Assembly (NCBI GenBank): GCA_902635895.1
Contig: CACPPV010000005.1
Location: 1 to 64,000, forward strand
Direction of reading: 5' to 3'
DNA: 64,000 bases
DNA from: an uncultured Bacteroidota bacterium
GTDB taxonomy: Bacteria > Bacteroidota > Bacteroidia > Flavobacteriales > Flavobacteriaceae
This document shows positions 1 to 8,129 of the stretch, piece after piece. Within the stretch, counting starts at the first letter, position 1, and the number at the start of each line of letters is the position of its first letter. The notes under the pieces are model-generated. The model had not been told where the DNA came from, ran no database searches, and worked only from the letters and a program-made list of their open reading frames with translations. The position numbers and the translations under genes were made by a program.

Positions 1-323
1 TGTTTTATTCAATTGAAAATGAAAAAAACAAAGTTTCAAATTCTGGATCTAGTGCGACATTAATTTATGATGACGAAACCATCTCTTTAGACATTCCAAA
101 AGAAATGACAATTTTAGACGCTGCTCTACAAAAAAACATAGACGTTCCTTATTCTTGTCAAGGAGGAGTCTGTTCTTCATGCATAGCTAAAATTTCTTCT
201 GGAACTGCTACTATGCTTCAAAACAATATCTTAACTGAATCAGAAATCGAGGAAGGGCTTGTTTTAACCTGTCAAGCAGTTCCGCAATCACCTTCAATAA
301 CAATAGATTTTGATGATGTTTAA
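1..323 (+). CDS. C-terminal part of a PaaE/Hmp-type reductase with [2Fe-2S] ferredoxin domain (5' end outside window)
   Basis: The frame is open from base 3 without a stop, so this is the end of a longer gene that begins upstream. The visible ~106 residues form a plant-type ferredoxin domain: YSCQGGVCSSC gives the C-x4-C-x2-C cluster ligands and LTCQA supplies the fourth cysteine. In the PaaE / phenol-hydroxylase-reductase class this domain sits at the C-terminus behind FAD and NAD(P)H domains, and the cluster passes electrons to a partner protein. I cannot see the flavin part, so the substrate is unknown; a stand-alone ferredoxin is possible but less likely because the frame continues upstream of the domain. 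The stop overlaps by three bases the stop of the convergent glycosyltransferase gene. Confidence 0.8.
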   Translation, partial: FYSIENEKNKVSNSGSSATLIYDDETISLDIPKEMTILDAALQKNIDVPYSCQGGVCSSCIAKISSGTATMLQNNILTESEIEEGLVLTCQAVPQSPSITIDFDDV

Positions 324-1351
324 GGTTTTATCAATTTATTAACAGCCAAAATAACATCATTAACGTCAATAGTTCTCATAACGTCTTCGTAGTTTCTGGG
401 AGTTTTGTTGCCATACGCTGAAGTTGGAATTAAGGGATATTTTTCATTATCAGAAACTAACATGTTTTCGTTTTTTGACATAAACGGAGCGTATCCAGCA
501 AATGGATGAGTTAAGCCCCACAATGAAACTACAGCAATGTTATAATTTGCTGCAATATGACCATTAGCAGAATCCATCGAAATCATAACATCAAGATTGG
601 AGATTATTTCTAGTTCTAAATCTAAGGAGTTCAGATTATAACAACCCAAAACATTTGGAAAAGCTTTTTCCCATACTTTTAATTTTGCTGTCTCGTAATC
701 ACCATTACCAAAAAGAAAAATATTGTTGTCTTGTTGTAAATAGGCTACTACTTTTTGCATCAAATCCAAAGGATATATTTTCCCAACATACGATGCAAAA
801 GGGGCAACGCCTATTAATTTTTTTCTTGAGTCTAAAGAGTCTACAAACTGTTGAGACTGATTGCTTAATGCTTTGGGCAACGGAAATTGATGATTGGTAA
901 GATCTATGTTGAATCCCAATTTACAAAACACTTCGGCATACCTGTATTGAGTAGGAACTAATGGTTTTAGAACCTTGTTTTTAGCCCGAAACAATTTCTT
1001 TTTTTCTTTTCTTAGTTTTTCAAGCTTTTTTACTCTATAGAAACTAAGCCTAAACAACATTCTTAAAAAATGTGTTCTTAAAACAGAGTGTAAATCTGCA
1101 ATATGAGTTGGCTTAAGTTTTTTGAGTTCTTTAAATAGGTCAAATAAACCTCTAATGCCCTTGTATTTGTTTTTAAAATCAACTTCTAAAAAATTACAAT
1201 TTTCAAACTCTTTAAAAAAAGGCTTGTATATTTTTTTGGAAACTATCGTTATTTTTAAATCTGGATATGACTTTACCAAACACCTAAGTGAAGGAATCAT
1301 CATTGCAACATCACCCATTGAAGAAAATCTTAATACCAACAGGTGCTTCAT
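320..1351 (-). CDS. Glycosyltransferase family 9 (heptosyltransferase-like)
   Basis: A 343-residue cytoplasmic, membrane-associated sugar transferase of the ADP-heptose:LPS heptosyltransferase family (GT9). The N-terminus MKHLLVLRFSSMGDVAMMIP carries the family's LxxRxSxxGDV signature, and the C-terminal half has the donor-site stretch SMDSANGHIAA followed by VSLWGLTHP. Length matches the family. It is 7 bp downstream of the DUF4254 gene on the same strand, a pairing common in Bacteroidota, so the two probably form one operon acting on lipopolysaccharide core or another surface glycan. The actual donor sugar cannot be read from the sequence; many flavobacteria lack heptose, so heptosyltransferase is a family name here rather than a proven activity. 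Confidence 0.85.
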   Translation of the reverse strand: MKHLLVLRFSSMGDVAMMIPSLRCLVKSYPDLKITIVSKKIYKPFFKEFENCNFLEVDFKNKYKGIRGLFDLFKELKKLKPTHIADLHSVLRTHFLRMLFRLSFYRVKKLEKLRKEKKKLFRAKNKVLKPLVPTQYRYAEVFCKLGFNIDLTNHQFPLPKALSNQSQQFVDSLDSRKKLIGVAPFASYVGKIYPLDLMQKVVAYLQQDNNIFLFGNGDYETAKLKVWEKAFPNVLGCYNLNSLDLELEIISNLDVMISMDSANGHIAANYNIAVVSLWGLTHPFAGYAPFMSKNENMLVSDNEKYPLIPTSAYGNKTPRNYEDVMRTIDVNDVILAVNKLIKP

Positions 1352-1358
1352 TCGTCTC

Positions 1359-1964
1359 TTAATTTTTTGTCTTATAAAGAATAGGGTTTAGATCCTGGTC
1401 GTTGTACATTTTCATTTGTTTATAAACCTTTATGTACTTATCCCCTGACTCAATATCAGCAACCAGCTGGTCAATGGCTGAGCATAAATCAGCTTTTTGA
1501 TTATTTAAAACATCTAGTTTGGCCTTACAATTATTTTTGTGATTCTGGTCGGCTGACTCTCTTGTAGCCTCCTCATTCATGTGATAAATTTTAAGCGCTA
1601 GAATTGAAAGTCTATCAATAGCCCAAGCAATAGTCTCAGTATTAATTGTTGCTGAGCCTTTTACCTTTATATCTTTATATTTTTCAAGAAAATATCCATC
1701 TATGTATTCAACTAAATCTGTTCGTTTTTGATTTGAAGCGTCAATAATTCTTTTAATTTTTAAGGCTTCTTTAGGGTTTATTTCCGGATCCCGTATTATG
1801 TCTTCAAGATGCCACTGAACGGTATCAATCCAGTTTTTTTGGTACAAAAGATGCGAAAACTCTTCTTTTTCATAAGGGTTTTTAGGTTCTTTTTCAATAG
1901 AATCGTGTATGTGATAGTCTGCTATGCTTTGATTAAATATTTCAAAAAACCCTTTACTTTTCAT
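1359..1964 (-). CDS. DUF4254 domain protein
   Basis: A 201-residue soluble, charged, mostly helical protein without signal peptide or membrane segment. The stretches YHIHDSIEKEP, WHLEDIIRDPEI and ETIAWAIDRLSILALKIYHM are typical of DUF4254, a family of unknown function that travels with GT9 glycosyltransferases in Bacteroidota. It lies directly upstream of the GT9 gene in the same direction with only 7 bp between them, which suggests a helper role in surface glycan synthesis; this is inference from context. The start at 1964 is ATG and it is divergent from the small membrane protein gene at 2071. No TAnnTTTG box could be placed convincingly in front of it. Confidence 0.8.
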   Translation of the reverse strand: MKSKGFFEIFNQSIADYHIHDSIEKEPKNPYEKEEFSHLLYQKNWIDTVQWHLEDIIRDPEINPKEALKIKRIIDASNQKRTDLVEYIDGYFLEKYKDIKVKGSATINTETIAWAIDRLSILALKIYHMNEEATRESADQNHKNNCKAKLDVLNNQKADLCSAIDQLVADIESGDKYIKVYKQMKMYNDQDLNPILYKTKN

Positions 1965-2019
1965 GTTTAAGATTTGTCAAGCTAATATACTCACTAATAA
2001 TAAAAAAACTTGTAAAATA

Positions 2020-2051
2020 TTGTCTGTAATCTATTGTGTTTATTATTTTTG
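2020..2051 (+). promoter_or_regulatory. Bacteroidota promoter for the small membrane protein gene
   Basis: TATTTTTG at 2044-2051 matches the Bacteroidota -7 consensus TAnnTTTG, and TTG at 2020-2022 lies 21 bases upstream, within the range seen for the -33 element. The predicted transcript starts around 2055, after the upstream in-frame start at 1963, so it supports the ATG at 2071. Confidence 0.6.
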
Positions 2052-2070
2052 CGTCATTAATTTAGAAAAA

Positions 2071-2298
2071 ATGAAAGATTTTTTTGGTTTTATTGAGTTT
2101 CTTTTTGTTGACATCCTTTTTGCTCCTTTGGACATGATTAGATCGTTAGAGCTTAAAAGCTGGATTCTTGCTAACGGAATCAATTTTCTGTTTATTATAA
2201 TAATTTCTGCCCTACTTGTTTACTGGATGATTGAACTTGTCAAATACGACAAGGCTGGAGAAGAAGATAAAGACCCTTCTGCTCACTCTTTTTTATAA
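2071..2298 (+). CDS. Small conserved flavobacterial membrane protein (DUF6341-like)
   Basis: 75 residues beginning MKDFFGFIEFLFVDILFAPLD, with one strong transmembrane helix (about residues 36-55, FLFIIIISALLVYWM) and an acidic tail ending in SAHSFL. The frame is open back to an ATG at 1963, but a promoter box at 2044-2051 lies downstream of that codon and the extra 36 residues look random, so I chose 2071. I recognise this as the short single-helix protein that sits next to purD in many flavobacteria (DUF6341 as far as I recall); no function is known. The last 6 bp overlap the end of convergent purD. Confidence 0.7.
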   Translation: MKDFFGFIEFLFVDILFAPLDMIRSLELKSWILANGINFLFIIIISALLVYWMIELVKYDKAGEEDKDPSAHSFL

Positions 2299-3567
2299 GT
2301 CAAAACCAATGTCTTTTCTGTAATATTTTTCTTTAAAATCAATCTCAGAGACTTTTTCATAGGATTGAGATAAGGCTTTTTGATGGTTTAATCCTTTCGA
2401 AACCACAGACAAAACACGTCCACCGTTTGTAACAAAATCGCCGTTTTTATGTTTTGTGCCGGCATGAAAAATAATTGTCTCTTCTGTATTAGGGGGTATT
2501 CCACTTATTAAGTTTCCTTTTTCATATGCTTCAGGATACCCTCCGGCTACCATTACAACATTTGAATATGTGTCTGAAAATAATTCGAGCTTTGTTTTAG
2601 ATAAAGTTTGAGTTGCTGTAGCTTTCATTAATTCTAAAAAATCAGACTTAATTCGTGGTAAAACAACTTGTGTCTCTGGATCTCCCATTCTAACATTGTA
2701 TTCAATAACATATGGTTCGTCTTTAACATTTATAAGACCAATAAAAACAAATCCTTTATATGGTATTTTATCTTTTTGTAACCCCTCAATTGTAGGTTTA
2801 ATTATTCTTTCTTCGACTTTTCTTAAAAAAACTTTTGATGCAAAAGGGACTGGAGATATAGACCCCATTCCACCTGTATTTAGGCCAGTGTCTCCTTCAC
2901 CAATTCTTTTATAATCTTTGGCGTAAGGAAGAATTTTATAAGATTTTCCATCTGTCAAAACAAAACAAGAAAGCTCTATTCCGTCTAAAAACTCTTCAAT
3001 AACAACTGTGGTTCCTGATTGTCCAAATTTGTTGTTTTGAAGCATGTTTACTAACTCTGTTTTTGCCTCCTCAAGTTCATTTAGTATTAAAACTCCTTTG
3101 CCTGCAGCCGGACCATCGGCCTTTAAAACGTAAGGTGGTTTTATAGTCTCCAAGTAACTTAGGCCATCACTTAAATTATCTGTATTAAAGGTTTTGTATG
3201 CAGCAGTAGGAATAGAATGTTTTAACATAAATTCTTTGGAGAAGTCTTTACTTCCTTCAAGCATAGCGCCTTTTGCTGACGGCCCTACCGCTAAAACGTT
3301 CTGAAGATCTTTTTCATTATTAATAAAATCAACTATGCCATCAATTAAAGGAATTTCTGGACCAACAATAACTAAATCAATCTCTAAATTGATTATTGCA
3401 GTCTTTATTTCATCAAAATTTGAAATGTCTATATTAAGATTTTTGGCAATTGAAGAGGTTCCTGCGTTTCCTGGTGCAACAAAAATTTCATCAATAAAAC
3501 TAGACTGTAAAAGCTTCCAACAAAAAGCGTGTTCTCTTGCTCCTGAACCTATAATTAAAGTTTTCAT
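2293..3567 (-). CDS. purD: Phosphoribosylamine--glycine ligase (GARS)
   Basis: Second step of de novo purine synthesis: ATP-dependent joining of glycine to phosphoribosylamine. 424 residues, the normal length. The start MKTLIIGSGAREHAFCWKL is the family N-terminus; the ATP-grasp core shows KADGPAAGKGV near residue 150, NTGGMGSISP near 230 and EYNVRMGDPETQ near 290. It stands alone on its strand, convergent with the small membrane protein and divergent from the UpxY gene. A TAAATTTG box lies only 4 bp before the ATG, suggesting a leaderless or near-leaderless message. purN and a PurF-like gene are about 37-39 kb away, so the purine genes are scattered in this genome. Confidence 0.97.
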   Translation of the reverse strand: MKTLIIGSGAREHAFCWKLLQSSFIDEIFVAPGNAGTSSIAKNLNIDISNFDEIKTAIINLEIDLVIVGPEIPLIDGIVDFINNEKDLQNVLAVGPSAKGAMLEGSKDFSKEFMLKHSIPTAAYKTFNTDNLSDGLSYLETIKPPYVLKADGPAAGKGVLILNELEEAKTELVNMLQNNKFGQSGTTVVIEEFLDGIELSCFVLTDGKSYKILPYAKDYKRIGEGDTGLNTGGMGSISPVPFASKVFLRKVEERIIKPTIEGLQKDKIPYKGFVFIGLINVKDEPYVIEYNVRMGDPETQVVLPRIKSDFLELMKATATQTLSKTKLELFSDTYSNVVMVAGGYPEAYEKGNLISGIPPNTEETIIFHAGTKHKNGDFVTNGGRVLSVVSKGLNHQKALSQSYEKVSEIDFKEKYYRKDIGFDL

Positions 3568-3571
3568 ATTA

Positions 3572-3579
3572 CAAATTTA
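3572..3579 (-). promoter_or_regulatory. -7 promoter box of purD
   Basis: Minus-strand TAAATTTG (TAnnTTTG) ends 4 nt before the purD ATG. No clear TTG at -33. The expected transcription start coincides with or falls a base or two before the start codon. Confidence 0.5.
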
Positions 3580-3752
3580 ACTAACAACCATTAATAAGAG
3601 GCTTGTTTTTTTAATTAATTCAATTACTCGGCTTTTTAAACAAAAAAAAATACAATTAAAAAAAAAGAACTATTAAACGTTTGATTTACAGTTATTTAAA
3701 AAAAAGATAAAAAAAAACGAACCTTATAAAACTCTTATTTTGTTAAAATTTT

Positions 3753-3760
3753 TATCTTTG
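3753..3760 (+). promoter_or_regulatory. -7 promoter box of the UpxY-like gene
   Basis: TATCTTTG, then five bases (ACACA), then the ATG at 3766. Matches TAnnTTTG; a leaderless or near-leaderless transcript is expected. A run of A/T upstream (3640-3720) is compatible with a promoter region but no -33 element is obvious. Confidence 0.55.
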
Positions 3761-3765
3761 ACACA

Positions 3766-4236
3766 ATGAAATGGTTTGTTGCTAACACAAAGTTTCGAGG
3801 AGAGTTAAGGGCCCAAGAAAGCTTTACTGCGCTTGGCATTAACTCGTATGTGCCTGTTTATGAAGAAAAAAGAGAATGGTCTGATAGGACAAAAAAAACA
3901 ACAACTCCTGCTATTTCTGGTTATATATTTTTTCAAGCCGAAAAAATAAACTATGCTTTAATAAACCTTAACCCTTATTTAAAAAACGTTTTAAGAAGAT
4001 TTGGCAAAGCGGTTGAAATTAAAAGCTCTGAAATAGACTTAATGAAAAATTGCTTAAAAAATTACACTGAAGAGGCTTCTTTTGGTCCTGGCGACAGTGT
4101 TAAGATTCTGTCTGGATGTCTTAAAAATAAAGAAGGAATAGTTGAAACTATTGAAGGCTCCTTTTTAACTCTTCTTGTAAACTCTATTAAGGTGAAATTG
4201 TCTTTGAACCACAATCAATTAAAGGCAGTTAGCTAA
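3766..4236 (+). CDS. UpxY/RfaH-type NusG-like transcription antiterminator
   Basis: 156 residues with the NusG N-terminal fold (MKWFVANTKFRGELRAQESF, then SYVPVYEEKREWSDR, GYIFFQAE) and a C-terminal KOW-like domain from about residue 105 (FGPGDSVKILSGCLKNKEG). It is shorter than housekeeping NusG of this phylum and is not next to secE or rplK, so I read it as a specialised paralogue of the UpxY class, which in Bacteroides bind RNA polymerase and allow reading through long capsule operons. Here it is odd in being followed by a gene on the opposite strand, so it has no operon of its own to antiterminate; it would have to act in trans. The nearby WecA-like gene at 5743 fits a surface-polysaccharide role. 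Confidence 0.85.
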   Translation: MKWFVANTKFRGELRAQESFTALGINSYVPVYEEKREWSDRTKKTTTPAISGYIFFQAEKINYALINLNPYLKNVLRRFGKAVEIKSSEIDLMKNCLKNYTEEASFGPGDSVKILSGCLKNKEGIVETIEGSFLTLLVNSIKVKLSLNHNQLKAVS

Positions 4237-4278
4237 ACATTAAATAACTTTAGGGTTTATGTGGGCTTATTAGCGAAG

Positions 4279-5721
4279 CTATGGACGCTTTTTAAAAACA
4301 AATTGAAGAAAAGATGCTTTTTTTGATATTTTTTTTCCTGTAAAGTATATTATCTGTCTCTTGTCTAAAGGGTTCTTTTTAGAGTTTATCAAGTCTTCTT
4401 TTTCACCTGTTAGCTGGTTATAAATAGAGTTTAATTCCTCAACAAAAGACTGTCTTAAAAAAGTAAGGTGTGATTTGGCGTACGTTTTCTTTTTTGACAA
4501 AAGGTTGTTAAGTTCCAATGAAGAAAACTCGCCTCTAGATTCTAAGATCTTAATTATTTTACTTTGATCTTCAGTGATCATGATTTTATTACTGGCAAAA
4601 TACAACCAGAACTCATCGTGTAAAATAAATTTATTTAGATAATCTTTATAGCTAAAAAGGTTAAACAAAAAGATTACAATAAAAAAAGCAGACGATATAG
4701 CAATAATTTTCTTGTATGGAATTTTAGCTTTCTCAATGACAAAAATATCCCTTGTTTTTTTAGAGAATTTTAAAATCGTTTCTTTTGGAATAAAATTAAG
4801 GGTTTTAAAGTTTTGGTCTTCTTTAATAAAAACAATAGAATCTGATAAACTTAACAGTGGTGTGTTTTGTTTTTTGTATTTAAAAACGCTTTCGCCATTG
4901 ATGTAGGATGAATAAGTTGTTGATTGGTTTTTTTTAAAGTTGAACAAAGTAATTCCATCTATAGTCAGGTATGCTTTTTGTCCGTAAAATTCAAAGCCAT
5001 TGTTTGAGCTCGACAATAGAGAAAGGCTAGGGTTGATTTGTTTGTTTACTGGTTTTATAGTATTTGAAACAAAGTCAATAATAAAGACATCTTTTAGGTC
5101 CATGTCAATTAATGTGTTTCCTGAAAAACTAGATTTGCCTCCTAAAACATAGAGAGTGTCTTTAGTTTTGTGAAATACAGGTTTCCATCTGCCTTCAGGG
5201 ATAAATTTGTTTTTTGGATCGAATTTATGTCGTTCCCATTGGTTTGAAGAAAAATCAAAATAGGTCATATAATCTTTATATGTCCAAAACCCATAACCAC
5301 CATACATGAAAATCTTGTTTTCGTGTAAAAACAGTGCTGCGCCAAATTGATTTCTTTGTTCAACAGAATTGTCAACTCTAAGCAAGCTTTTGTTGTCAAA
5401 TGTTAGAACAGGACCCCCTCCGTTTAAGACAAAATATGTTTTATCGGGGAAATTAATCGTCTTAAAATTGGTATTATTAAACCCTTTTTTTAAAAAGACA
5501 ACAAGGCTGTCTCTTTTACTTGGAACAATCTCCAAAGTTTTTTTAACCCACTTTTTGTTTTCAAAAACATAATTAATATTGTTTTTTAACAAGTGGATTT
5601 TGTTATCAAAAGATTTAAAAAAAACAAAATCGTCTCCAATATCCTCTGGAAGAGCGTATCCTTGAGATTGAGAGTTTAAAGAAATTAGAAAAAAAACAAA
5701 ATAAAATAGTTTTTTAATCAT
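4279..5721 (-). CDS. Kelch-type beta-propeller protein with one membrane helix and a cytoplasmic C-terminal domain (copy A)
   Basis: 480 residues. Signal peptide (1-20), then an extracytoplasmic region of about 310 residues with kelch hallmarks: repeated GG (LNGGGP near 101, MYGGYGFW near 140, YVLGGKS near 192) followed by F/W-containing strands. One transmembrane helix at about 337-357, then about 120 cytoplasmic residues that are helical and end in a DKRQIIYF stretch, which could be the wing of a winged helix; that fold is my inference. It is clearly related to the protein at 6765-8129: both share the pattern R-[VI]-D-N-S-x4-RNQF and GGYG-[FY]-W. The two flank a WecA-like gene, and this one diverges from it with 21 bp between starts. 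I do not recognise a named family; a membrane-bound one-component sensor of surface polymer is a guess from the architecture. Confidence 0.7.
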   Translation of the reverse strand: MIKKLFYFVFFLISLNSQSQGYALPEDIGDDFVFFKSFDNKIHLLKNNINYVFENKKWVKKTLEIVPSKRDSLVVFLKKGFNNTNFKTINFPDKTYFVLNGGGPVLTFDNKSLLRVDNSVEQRNQFGAALFLHENKIFMYGGYGFWTYKDYMTYFDFSSNQWERHKFDPKNKFIPEGRWKPVFHKTKDTLYVLGGKSSFSGNTLIDMDLKDVFIIDFVSNTIKPVNKQINPSLSLLSSSNNGFEFYGQKAYLTIDGITLFNFKKNQSTTYSSYINGESVFKYKKQNTPLLSLSDSIVFIKEDQNFKTLNFIPKETILKFSKKTRDIFVIEKAKIPYKKIIAISSAFFIVIFLFNLFSYKDYLNKFILHDEFWLYFASNKIMITEDQSKIIKILESRGEFSSLELNNLLSKKKTYAKSHLTFLRQSFVEELNSIYNQLTGEKEDLINSKKNPLDKRQIIYFTGKKISKKASFLQFVFKKRP

Positions 5722-5742
5722 AATTAAAATTACTTAATATTA

Positions 5743-6768
5743 ATGACAGATTTAATCATTTACATAACATTTTTCTTATTAACACTTGCTGTTTCTTTGT
5801 ATCTGAACGGATATTTAAACAAGCTTTTTGTTGGCAATAAGCTTACAGACCCCATTAACGAAAGGTCGTCTCATAACTACCCGGCAACTAGGTCGGGAGG
5901 ATTGTCCGTCTTTTTAACAGTTTGCGTAGCCTCGGCTTTTGCAGTAGCAACTTATAATTTGTCTTTTCCATTATACGTTCTTCTTAGTGTTTTTTTTATG
6001 ACTTTAACTGGCTTTGCAGACGATCTAATTGAAGTTCGTTACAGAGAAAAGCTATTTTTACAGATTTTTGCTGGAATTCTAATGATTCAGTCTGGATATT
6101 CCGTTGATTCGTTCCATGGAATTTTTGGGGTTGAACAACTTCCTTATTGGTTTGAAGTCTTTGTGTCGCTTTTTGTTTTTGTTGTTATTGTTAATGCGCT
6201 CAACCTCATCGATGGGCTAGACGGGCTAGCTTCGTTTTTATCCATTAAATTTTTCTTAGTTTCAGGTGGTATTATACTAATTTCTGACCCAACTCTTTTT
6301 CTGTTTTTCCCTATTATAATTGGCGCTCTTGTAGGGTTTTTAGTATTTAATTTTAACAGAAATAATAAAGTTTTTTTAGGAGATACAGGGTCTTTGTTTT
6401 TGGGTTCAATTATGGCTTTTTTAGTTTTTTACATCTTAGACACACAAAACAACCTTATAACTGATGATTTTATCACAAGACCTTTGCTTGTAGTTTTAAT
6501 GTTGCTTTATCCTTTGACAGATACGCTAAGAGCTTTTTTAATACGATCTTATAAAAATCAATCTCCATTTGTTGCTGACAGAATTCACTTACACCATAGA
6601 TTAGCTGATAAAGGCTACCAACATTGGCAAGCTTCTATGCTAATTTTTATTCTTTCAAGTTTTGTTTTAGGTCTTAACATGCTTGTATTTGGAACACTCG
6701 AGTTATACGGTTCAATAGGAATGACATTAGTTGTATTAATTCTTTATTATTATATTTTTTTTAAATGA
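5743..6768 (+). CDS. WecA/TagO-like undecaprenyl-phosphate sugar-1-phosphate transferase
   Basis: 341 residues, about ten to eleven transmembrane helices, polyprenyl-phosphate HexNAc-1-phosphate transferase (GT4) family. Visible family motifs: NERSSHNYPATRSGG near residue 39, GFADDLIEVR near 90 (the DD pair), NALNLIDGLDGLA near 151, FLGDTGS near 211, and the cytoplasmic HLHHRL near 282 that separates WecA-type enzymes from MraY. It should start a surface polysaccharide (O-antigen, capsule or exopolysaccharide) by moving a sugar-1-phosphate onto the lipid carrier at the inner membrane. It overlaps the following kelch gene by 4 bp (ATGA) and is thus translationally coupled to it. The rest of a polysaccharide operon is absent here. 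Confidence 0.9.
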   Translation: MTDLIIYITFFLLTLAVSLYLNGYLNKLFVGNKLTDPINERSSHNYPATRSGGLSVFLTVCVASAFAVATYNLSFPLYVLLSVFFMTLTGFADDLIEVRYREKLFLQIFAGILMIQSGYSVDSFHGIFGVEQLPYWFEVFVSLFVFVVIVNALNLIDGLDGLASFLSIKFFLVSGGIILISDPTLFLFFPIIIGALVGFLVFNFNRNNKVFLGDTGSLFLGSIMAFLVFYILDTQNNLITDDFITRPLLVVLMLLYPLTDTLRAFLIRSYKNQSPFVADRIHLHHRLADKGYQHWQASMLIFILSSFVLGLNMLVFGTLELYGSIGMTLVVLILYYYIFFK

Positions 6769-8129
6769 AACGCCTTGCTTTAATTTTCTTTTTTCTAGCT
6801 TTTTCTATAAATTTAAACTCTCAAATAGAGATGCCCAAAGGGCAACTTTTGGTGGCAAAAGACTCTCTTTCTTTTTATTCATTTGACCTCAATGGCGTTG
6901 CCTCTTTTATTATTGAAAATGATTCTGTTAAACGTCGCTCTTACAAAGAATACTCAAAAACAACCCCTAAAGAAATAATAAATCTTGAGTCTATGAGTAG
7001 GCTCAAGTCAGTAATAACCCCCAAAGGTGAAGTTTATTTTTTATACCCCGGAGGAGGGCTTCTTTTTCATTATGAAAACAACGCTATTGAAAGAATTGAC
7101 AACAGTTTTCCTCACAGAAATCAGTTTTCAGGACATTTCTTTTCTTACAAAGATGACCTTTTTCTTCTTGGTGGTTATGGTTATTGGAGAAGCAACAGTC
7201 TTTTGACAAAATTTAATTTTACGTCGAAAGAATGGGATTTTGTAGAAACGTTTGGAAACGCTCCAAGGCTTGGCATAAACTCTGGATCCTTTGTTCTAGA
7301 CAACGACATTCTTTATGTTTTTGATTTTTATCAAAAAGTAGAAGATGTTGATAAAAAAAACGATGATCTTTTTGAGTTTGATTTAAAGACGCTAAAGTGG
7401 ACTCAAAAAGGGGTTTTAAATAAATTGTTTTATGACGATATTCAGAGAAAAACTTTTCAGGTTAATATTCCATATGGAACAAAAAAATATTTACACAAAT
7501 ATTTTAATAGTGATGAGTTTTTAATAATTGAGCCTTCAAAAAACTTAGTTTCAACCTATTCTAATCCTAATTTAAACATCGTAAGAGAAAAAGCAATAAT
7601 AGTTGGCTCAAAAATTATCTACAGTCAGCTTTCTGGAGATAGAAGTTTTGAAATCTTAATTATGAAAGATTTAAACAATGATAGTGTTTTGATTGACGAA
7701 GCTTACCTTTCTAACGATTTTGATTTGTTTTTAACGTATTTTGTTGGGGTTGGCGTCTTTTGTCTGCTTCTTATTATTTTTACAATACTAAAGTTTAAAA
7801 ACGACACTTTTTATTTTTTTCTAAATACTGAAACTGTCAATGGGCTTAACAAGTCTCTGAAAATAAGCTCAGACGATAAATTTATGCTTGAGCTGCTTTC
7901 AAATGCCAATAATAACCAAATTGACAACGTTTATTTTCTTAATTATTTTAAAGATAATTCTTTGAGCAACGACGCTAATATCAAAAGAAAAAATAAAGCA
8001 ATTGCAGATCTAAACACTAAGTTTTTAGAAAAATTTGGTTTGAATATTATTGAAAAAGCATCAAGCAAAACAGATTCTAGGCAGGTTATTTACAAGTTAA
8101 ACCCTAAAGTTATTCTTAAATCCTCTTAA
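6765..8129 (+). CDS. Kelch-type beta-propeller protein with one membrane helix and a cytoplasmic C-terminal domain (copy B)
   Basis: 454 residues with the same layout as the protein at 4279-5721: signal peptide (1-19), propeller region with YPGGGLLFHY near 95 and LLGGYGYW near 135, a transmembrane helix at about 320-344, and a roughly 100-residue cytoplasmic tail ending DSRQVIYKL near 437-445. The tail is rich in K/R and helical before that stretch, compatible with a winged helix-turn-helix, though I cannot prove it. The start ATG overlaps the stop of the WecA-like gene, so the two are co-translated. Overall identity to copy A is low outside the RNQF/GGYG block, so this is an old duplication. 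The 3' end overlaps the convergent GH3 gene by 14 bp. Confidence 0.72.
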   Translation: MKRLALIFFFLAFSINLNSQIEMPKGQLLVAKDSLSFYSFDLNGVASFIIENDSVKRRSYKEYSKTTPKEIINLESMSRLKSVITPKGEVYFLYPGGGLLFHYENNAIERIDNSFPHRNQFSGHFFSYKDDLFLLGGYGYWRSNSLLTKFNFTSKEWDFVETFGNAPRLGINSGSFVLDNDILYVFDFYQKVEDVDKKNDDLFEFDLKTLKWTQKGVLNKLFYDDIQRKTFQVNIPYGTKKYLHKYFNSDEFLIIEPSKNLVSTYSNPNLNIVREKAIIVGSKIIYSQLSGDRSFEILIMKDLNNDSVLIDEAYLSNDFDLFLTYFVGVGVFCLLLIIFTILKFKNDTFYFFLNTETVNGLNKSLKISSDDKFMLELLSNANNNQIDNVYFLNYFKDNSLSNDANIKRKNKAIADLNTKFLEKFGLNIIEKASSKTDSRQVIYKLNPKVILKSS

